Source: Candidatus Cloacimonadota bacterium (GTDB lineage Bacteria > Cloacimonadota > Cloacimonadia > Cloacimonadales > Cloacimonadaceae). Taken from it: a stretch of 19,381 nucleotides of DNA. Positions within the stretch are counted from its first letter, which is position 1, and each line of letters starts with the position of its first letter. The notes under the pieces were generated by a model. It did no database searches, was not told the origin of the DNA, and saw only the letters and a list, made by a program, of their open reading frames with translations. The DNA lies in contig JAEWNJ010000099.1 of NCBI GenBank assembly GCA_023392795.1, positions 1 to 19,381 on the forward strand, given 5' to 3'. The translations under genes and the position numbers were made by a program. Below, one piece after another: positions 14,926-19,381 of this stretch.

Positions 14926-17722
14926 CGATCTCTTCTTCGGCTCTGACTTTCTTAGTGACGAAGAACAAGAAGATAAACTAAGCCTCAAAGAAGGTGAGCT
15001 TCGCGAAGTATCGGTGCTGTTTGCCGATATTCGTGGTTTCACTAATATCTCCACCCATTTTGAACCGGAAGTGATTCACGGCAAGATGGACGAGATTATG
15101 AAGATCTTCACCCGATGCATCAGTTTCTACGGTGGATTTGTGGACAAATATATCGGCGACGGTGTCATGGCCCTCTTTGGAGCGAAGAAAGCCACTGAGC
15201 ACGACACTCAGCGTGCCATCCTTTCCGCCATCAAGATGCAGGAGCAACTACGGCTTTATAACAATCTCCTTGCCCGCGAACCGGGATACGAGGATCTGGA
15301 ATTGGGGCTCAGAGTTGGTATCAATACTGGTGTCGTCTCGGTGGGTAAGGTTGGCCAATCCCGCGAGGGAGATTTTACAGTATATGGTCCCGAGGTGAAC
15401 CTTGCCAGCCGAATGGAAAGCAACGCCCCTGTGAACCGCATCATGTTACCCCTGCACACCAAACAATTGGTGGACCACATATTTGATTTTGAGCATCTTG
15501 GTCCGGTACAGGTAAAGGGAGTGGATGAAGCGGTGGATTGCTGGCTCGTGCTAGCGCAAAAGAACGAGGGGAAAAGCGCTGCCCGTAGTGTCTTCATCGG
15601 TAGGGAAGAGGAGATGTCACGTCTGAAGGATGCTTATAATCAGGCAGGAAACAGTCTATGCCTGATCGGCCTGAAAGGGGACGCGGGCATCGGTAAGAGT
15701 CGTTTGATCCAGGAGTTCTGTTCAGATCTCGATTCTGGCGACATTCTGCGCGGAGTATGCTCGTCGATTTCTCCCAGTCCATTCAATCTCTTCACCAAGA
15801 TCTTTGAAGACCAGTTTCAGCTGAATCACAATCTTCCCGTCGCAGAAAAGAAAGCTATCCTGGAAGGCGCCATGGCGTCTATCGCAGCGAAGAGCGATGC
15901 TCCGGAAGAGATCATGGATAGTATCCCTCTGATCGGTTTGATTCTGGAGATTCGCTATGATGATCCGCGCGTAAAACAAAAAGGTAAAGATCTCCTGTTA
16001 CACGTTCTTAGAGCCATCGAATCCGTCTTGATGACACTGCTGCGCAATGCTCGGCCATCGCAACGCACTCTGCTACTAATTCTGGATGATATCCACCTCA
16101 TTGATGAAGCTTCTGCGCAAGCTCTGGATCACCTCATCACCAGGATCGACGCAGAAGCCATACCAATGCTTCTGATCACACTTTATCGTCTGGATTATCC
16201 CATTTTATCCTGCATCACGGATCACAAGAGCTTTCGTGAGATTGAACTGAGTGCTTTGTCGGATACCAAGATCAATGAATTGGTCTCTCACTATATGCGG
16301 GATCTCAATCTCTCCGAAAAGACACGCCAATTGGTACGTGAACTATCCGCTGGTAATCCCTTCTTCCTGGAAGAATGGTGCAATTACATCGCCAATCTGC
16401 CCAAGACCGAGCTTGATGAATACCCTGTACCCGGAAATCTGCATGCGCTGATCCTATCCCGCCTGGACAATCTTCCCCAAAACCTGCGTCTACTACTGCA
16501 CAAGGCCTCTGTGATCGGCAACGAGTTCTTTGTAGAAATCCTTCGCGAAGTGGAAAAACGTCTGCATGATCCCGTGGATGTTGATAAAACCTTGAAAGAC
16601 CTGGAAGATCATTCGCTGATCATGCGGATGTTGGGCTTTGATTTCTCCACCTATTTTTTCAAGCATATCACCACACGAGAAGTAGCGTATCAAACTCTTC
16701 TGCAACAAAATCGCAAGATGTTACACCAGCTTACGGCGGAAGCCATGGAAAGCCTTTTTGCAGATCGTCTTGATGATTTCAGCTACGCCCTGGCCGATCA
16801 CTGGCTGCGAGCTGAAGCCCCGGATAAAGCAAAGCCTTATCTAAAACGGGCTATGGAATTGGCAGCAAAGGTGTATGATAACACTCTGGCGCTAAAGCTG
16901 GCTGACGAACTCTGCAGGATCCTGGACGATGGCGATGATAAAGCGGATATTCTGATCAAATCCGCAGATATCAAGTGGCTTATTGGCCGCTGGGATGATG
17001 CTGATCAAGACATCGCGGCAGCCGCTAATCTCATCAACCCAGAATCAATTCATGCATGCGACATCAAGCGTTTCAAGGGCATTGCTGCTTTTTTCAGAGG
17101 AGATTTTGGGGCTGCTCTTGGGCAATTTGAGCAGGGCTTTGCTCTGGCTGAGCGTCACAATGATCCCCTCCAGCTTTGTGTAGCCTATTCCAATCTTGGT
17201 ATTTGGCATCAGCATCACAAAAAGTATTCCGAAGCAATCGATTATCATACAAAAAGCCTCGATCTGGCCAAATCTCTGCAGGAGAGCCAGCGTCAGGCTA
17301 AAACCTTGTCCAACCTCGGGCTCATCTATATGGAACAGGGCGAGTTTATCAAAGCGGAAGCCTCTTTCCTGCAAAGCCTTGCCATCTCAGAGGAGCAGCG
17401 ATCCCTTCGTGATGAATCGATCGCCCTGGGTAATCTGGCCTGGGCATATATGAATAACAACCGCGCCGATGATGCCTTGCCCTATCTGAACCGCAAGCTG
17501 ACTCTGGCCACGCAGATGAATGACAAGCTGGAGACCATCAAAGCGCTGGGCAATATCGGCAATATACACACAGAGAAACACGAATATACCGAGGCTCTGG
17601 GTTATTATCGCCGCATCCTGACAATCAAGCAGGAACTGGGAAATGCGCAGGAGACCGAAAACACCCTGAAAACTATCTCCGAGACGGAAGCTCTGGCTGC
17701 TATGGAGTCTGCACAAGTATAA
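14915..17722 (+). CDS. Soluble class III adenylate cyclase with P-loop ATPase and TPR region
   Basis: This 935-residue protein has no membrane segment. Residues about 28-212 are a class III cyclase catalytic domain: metal-binding Asp in FADIRGFT (D38) and YIGDG (D82), adenine-recognising Lys (K78), and transition-state Asn and Arg in VNLASR (N162, R166). The residue that is Asp in mammalian cyclases is Thr here (T155), the pattern of class IIIb enzymes, several of which respond to bicarbonate. An ATPase module follows, with Walker A GDAGIGKSR (255-263) and a Walker-B-like LLLILDDIH (388-396 approx.). TPR-type helical repeats cover about 640-925 (YSNLGIWHQHHKKYSEAIDYH and similar). The cyclase-ATPase-TPR order resembles mammalian soluble adenylyl cyclase, but with one cyclase domain, which must form a homodimer. 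The product is predicted to be cAMP. Start overlaps the sirtuin by 11 bp. The final gene of its unit; no clear intrinsic terminator follows. Confidence 0.9.
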   Translation: MNSDDLFFGSDFLSDEEQEDKLSLKEGELREVSVLFADIRGFTNISTHFEPEVIHGKMDEIMKIFTRCISFYGGFVDKYIGDGVMALFGAKKATEHDTQRAILSAIKMQEQLRLYNNLLAREPGYEDLELGLRVGINTGVVSVGKVGQSREGDFTVYGPEVNLASRMESNAPVNRIMLPLHTKQLVDHIFDFEHLGPVQVKGVDEAVDCWLVLAQKNEGKSAARSVFIGREEEMSRLKDAYNQAGNSLCLIGLKGDAGIGKSRLIQEFCSDLDSGDILRGVCSSISPSPFNLFTKIFEDQFQLNHNLPVAEKKAILEGAMASIAAKSDAPEEIMDSIPLIGLILEIRYDDPRVKQKGKDLLLHVLRAIESVLMTLLRNARPSQRTLLLILDDIHLIDEASAQALDHLITRIDAEAIPMLLITLYRLDYPILSCITDHKSFREIELSALSDTKINELVSHYMRDLNLSEKTRQLVRELSAGNPFFLEEWCNYIANLPKTELDEYPVPGNLHALILSRLDNLPQNLRLLLHKASVIGNEFFVEILREVEKRLHDPVDVDKTLKDLEDHSLIMRMLGFDFSTYFFKHITTREVAYQTLLQQNRKMLHQLTAEAMESLFADRLDDFSYALADHWLRAEAPDKAKPYLKRAMELAAKVYDNTLALKLADELCRILDDGDDKADILIKSADIKWLIGRWDDADQDIAAAANLINPESIHACDIKRFKGIAAFFRGDFGAALGQFEQGFALAERHNDPLQLCVAYSNLGIWHQHHKKYSEAIDYHTKSLDLAKSLQESQRQAKTLSNLGLIYMEQGEFIKAEASFLQSLAISEEQRSLRDESIALGNLAWAYMNNNRADDALPYLNRKLTLATQMNDKLETIKALGNIGNIHTEKHEYTEALGYYRRILTIKQELGNAQETENTLKTISETEALAAMESAQV

Positions 17723-17828
17723 GTCCGCAGATACTCCTTGGATCTGATAGCATGTTGCACCATCTGCCTTATTGTCAACAGTCGAGAGGCATGATATACG
17801 ATCCAAATGAAGTGCACCGTACCTCTGG

Positions 17829-18009
17829 AAAGATATCCAAACGCAGATTCGACCGAATGTAATCCCAATACAATGTTCTGTCTACCAGGCTCATTCTCTG
17901 TCCCACGCCCCTTTGACGGCGTCTATCGCATACTTATCAAGCTCTAATCAAGCCTTAACAATTAACGCTTGATTATGGCTAGATTATCACCTGATACGAA
18001 CCCTGAAGG
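17829..18009 (-). repeat. Dispersed intergenic repeat, copy 3, inverted (hairpin 17945-17975)
   Basis: Read on the minus strand this copy aligns to copies 1 and 2. The core has 14-bp arms (TAATCAAGCCTTAA at 17945-17958 and TTAACGCTTGATTA at 17962-17975) with one mismatch and a CAA loop. The minus-strand match to copy 2 covers 17973 down to 17904 (58 of 70), including the dyad ACGCC-GTCAAAGG-GGCGT. The match to copy 1 covers 17990 down to 17944 (42 of 47). Copy 3 therefore bridges the other two and shows they belong to one family. Weaker similarity to copy 2 continues to about 17829 (ACATTCGG and GGATATC on the minus strand). It lies between the cyclase gene and the next secreted-protein gene. 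Confidence 0.8.
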
Positions 18010-18325
18010 GGGATGGAGAAGCCAGTCAAGGAAGACGGGTAATACGGAGTGATAAATAGTTGTCCAGGCACTAACCGGTTGGCACATACCGAGGTCTCCC
18101 TTTCTTTGTATAAATCATTGCATACATATCCCAGGCACGGCTCAGAAGACGTTTGCCATCCGCCCGGATAGTTCATAGATATGGAGAGTATGGGCATCCA
18201 ATATTGATCCTGAGTCTCATTCATTCCATTTACCAAAGATTTTCCTTTACAAGAAAAAGAACTATGCAGAAACTGGCATCTGAACTTCTGGACTTGTTTA
18301 TTTAATGATTCGATGGATGATGATT
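18010..18325. other. Intergenic stretch with no recognised gene
   Basis: No convincing coding region: the only longer reading frame here, on the minus strand at 17979-18236, runs into repeat copy 3 and lacks a well-placed ribosome site. The first 50 bases may still belong to the repeat, since the minus strand here weakly resembles the region before copy 1 (about 2735-2783). The last 90 bases are AT-rich and probably hold the promoter of the gene starting at 18397, but I see no hexamer pair good enough to name. Confidence 0.5.
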
Positions 18326-18351
18326 AGCATCGGAACAATTGCTCCGATGCT
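18326..18351 (+). promoter_or_regulatory. Perfect 9-bp hairpin in the presumed leader of the 18397 gene
   Basis: AGCATCGGA (18326-18334) and TCCGATGCT (18343-18351) are exact inverted repeats around an 8-base loop that contains CAATTG. The stem ends 45 bases before the start codon. It is followed by TGTAACAAC, not a T run, so it is not an intrinsic terminator. It could be an mRNA stability or leader element, or an operator. Confidence 0.45.
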
Positions 18352-18396
18352 TGTAACAACAAATGAACACACCAAGACTAGAGAGGAGTCACAGCA

Positions 18397-19381
18397 ATGA
18401 AAAGAAACTTGCTTTTCACGCTAATAGTTACCTTTCTGTTGTTGGGAACAGTTCCGGGTTTATCTCAAACCGTGGAATATGGTTTTACCACGACAATGGG
18501 TACCTACTCTCCCATAACGGGAGGTCTTCAATTAGGCACAGAAACATCTGATGACCAACGATTCGTAGATCCCGCCACCCCTGCTGGAGGCACAGTAACC
18601 ACAGGACCGGGAATACCAATCGGCTTTGATTTCATGTTCAACGGAGCAACCTTCGACCGTCTGGCCGTCAATAACAACGGCTGGATTTCCCTTGGCCAAT
18701 CAGCGCTCACCCCTTCGGTGAACATCGCTTCAACATCTGCTTACACTCCCATCTCCAGCACCACGGCGATCGATCCCCCCGTCTTGTACAACAGGATCGC
18801 CGCCATGGCCAGAGACCTTCAGGCTCAGGCCGGTGCCACGCTGCGGGTGGAAACCATCGGCGCTGCACCCAACCGGGTCTGCGTTGTCCAGTTTGAAAAC
18901 TACAAGAAATACGGTACCAGCGGTACCGGTGACCTGCTAAACTTTCAAATTCGTCTGAATGAAACTGCCAATAGCGTCGCCATCGTATATGGCAGCATCA
19001 CCGCCAACGCCACCAATGGCAATATGCAGGTAGGCCTGCGCGGACCAGATGCCACGGACTTTAACGCCCGTCAGGGTGATGGTGCCTGGAATGCCACCAC
19101 GGCAGCCTCGGCCAACAATCAGTACGTGATCCTGAATGACGTGAATTATCCCGCCAGCGGACTCACCTTCACCTTCACATACCCCGTGGCCAATGCAGCT
19201 CCGAATCCTGCCAACATCGTTTCACCGGCAGATGGAGCGACCCTTGTTTCTCCTTTCGCCACTCTGAATTGGTTCTCCGGCGGCGGTCTGCCTGATGGTT
19301 TCCGCCTGAACTTCGGGACCAACAATCCCCCCACCAATATCGTACAAAACCTGGATCTTCTGACTGCCAATAGCTACACTC
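18397..19381 (+). CDS. Secreted beta-rich protein, 3'-truncated by window; Ig/FN3-like repeat begins
   Basis: The reading frame is open from the ATG at 18397 to the window edge, so about 328 residues are visible and the rest is missing. AGAGGAG at 18382-18388 is a strong ribosome site 8 bases before the start. A signal peptide (MKRNLLFTLIVTFLLLGTVPGLSQ) is followed by a beta-sandwich-like region of about 220 residues with the segments GFDFMFNGATFDRLAVNNNG and WISLGQ, a fold often seen at the front of surface proteins of this lineage. From about residue 268 (NAAPNPANIVSPADGATL) an Ig- or fibronectin-III-like domain starts. Such proteins usually end in the same sorting-type domain as the C25 protease, but that end is outside the window. 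No catalytic motif is seen; an adhesive or structural surface role is an inference. No close family name can be given. Confidence 0.82.
   Translation, partial: MKRNLLFTLIVTFLLLGTVPGLSQTVEYGFTTTMGTYSPITGGLQLGTETSDDQRFVDPATPAGGTVTTGPGIPIGFDFMFNGATFDRLAVNNNGWISLGQSALTPSVNIASTSAYTPISSTTAIDPPVLYNRIAAMARDLQAQAGATLRVETIGAAPNRVCVVQFENYKKYGTSGTGDLLNFQIRLNETANSVAIVYGSITANATNGNMQVGLRGPDATDFNARQGDGAWNATTAASANNQYVILNDVNYPASGLTFTFTYPVANAAPNPANIVSPADGATLVSPFATLNWFSGGGLPDGFRLNFGTNNPPTNIVQNLDLLTANSYT

Noticed and set aside
14221..17722. SIR2 plus ATPase/TPR neighbours as an anti-phage defence system
   Set aside because: The sirtuin is a stand-alone CobB type with zinc module and acyl-lysine motif, and the neighbour is a class III cyclase-ATPase-TPR protein; neither has the fused NADase layout of known SIR2 defence systems.
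17979..18236. 85-residue minus-strand reading frame in the last large gap
   Set aside because: Its 3' end runs into repeat copy 3, the only purine-rich site (AAAGGA) is about 13 bases before the ATG, and the protein shows no recognisable motif. Kept as non-coding, with some doubt.

Overview
The window looks like chromosomal DNA from a diderm (LPS-bearing) bacterium. Candidatus Cloacimonadota, or a relative in or near the Fibrobacteres-Chlorobi-Bacteroidetes group, is my best guess. The pointers are a large secreted C25 (gingipain-like) protease ending in a NYPNPFNP-type FlgD/T9SS-like C-terminal domain, a second secreted beta-rich protein of the kind common in that lineage, an LptF/LptG pair, and a patatin fused to an Omp85-type barrel. 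The placement is inferred from protein style, not from a marker gene. All recognised genes are on the + strand and tightly packed. I see no tRNA, rRNA, CRISPR array, transposase or integrase.

Layout: (A) 1-2672 holds the 3' part of lptF, then lptG, then a radical SAM/SPASM gene, joined by a 1-bp overlap and a direct abutment (one transcription unit, LPS export plus an unknown radical enzyme). (B) 2673-3081 is non-coding and holds copy 1 of a dispersed repeat and a candidate promoter. (C) 3082-10253 is a five-gene cluster with gaps of 13, 9, 22 and 18 bp: an EnvC-type degenerate LytM protein, a fusion of threonylcarbamoyl-AMP synthase (Sua5/YrdC) with a low-molecular-weight protein phosphatase, purL, a LiaF-like membrane protein, and a patatin-POTRA-barrel protein. 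(D) 10254-10645 is non-coding and holds repeat copy 2 and a leader dense in small dyads. (E) 10646-17722 is a three-gene unit with overlapping ends: secreted C25 protease, CobB/SIRT5-type sirtuin, and a soluble class III adenylate cyclase with ATPase and TPR regions. (F) 17723-18396 is non-coding and holds repeat copy 3 (inverted) and a leader hairpin. (G) 18397 to the end is the start of another secreted protein.

The most unusual signal is the dispersed repeat. Each of the three long intergenic gaps contains one copy of a diverged element of about 100-190 bp. Its centre is a near-perfect 12-14 bp palindromic hairpin with a 3-nt loop (arm ATCAAGCCTTAA). Copies 2 and 3 match at 58 of 70 positions without gaps, and copies 1 and 3 at 42 of 47 (hand counts). 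I do not recognise it as a described family. Secondary points of interest are the Sua5-phosphatase fusion, a one-cyclase protein laid out like mammalian soluble adenylyl cyclase with a Lys/Thr (class IIIb-like) purine pocket, and the EnvC-type loss of peptidase residues in the M23-family protein.
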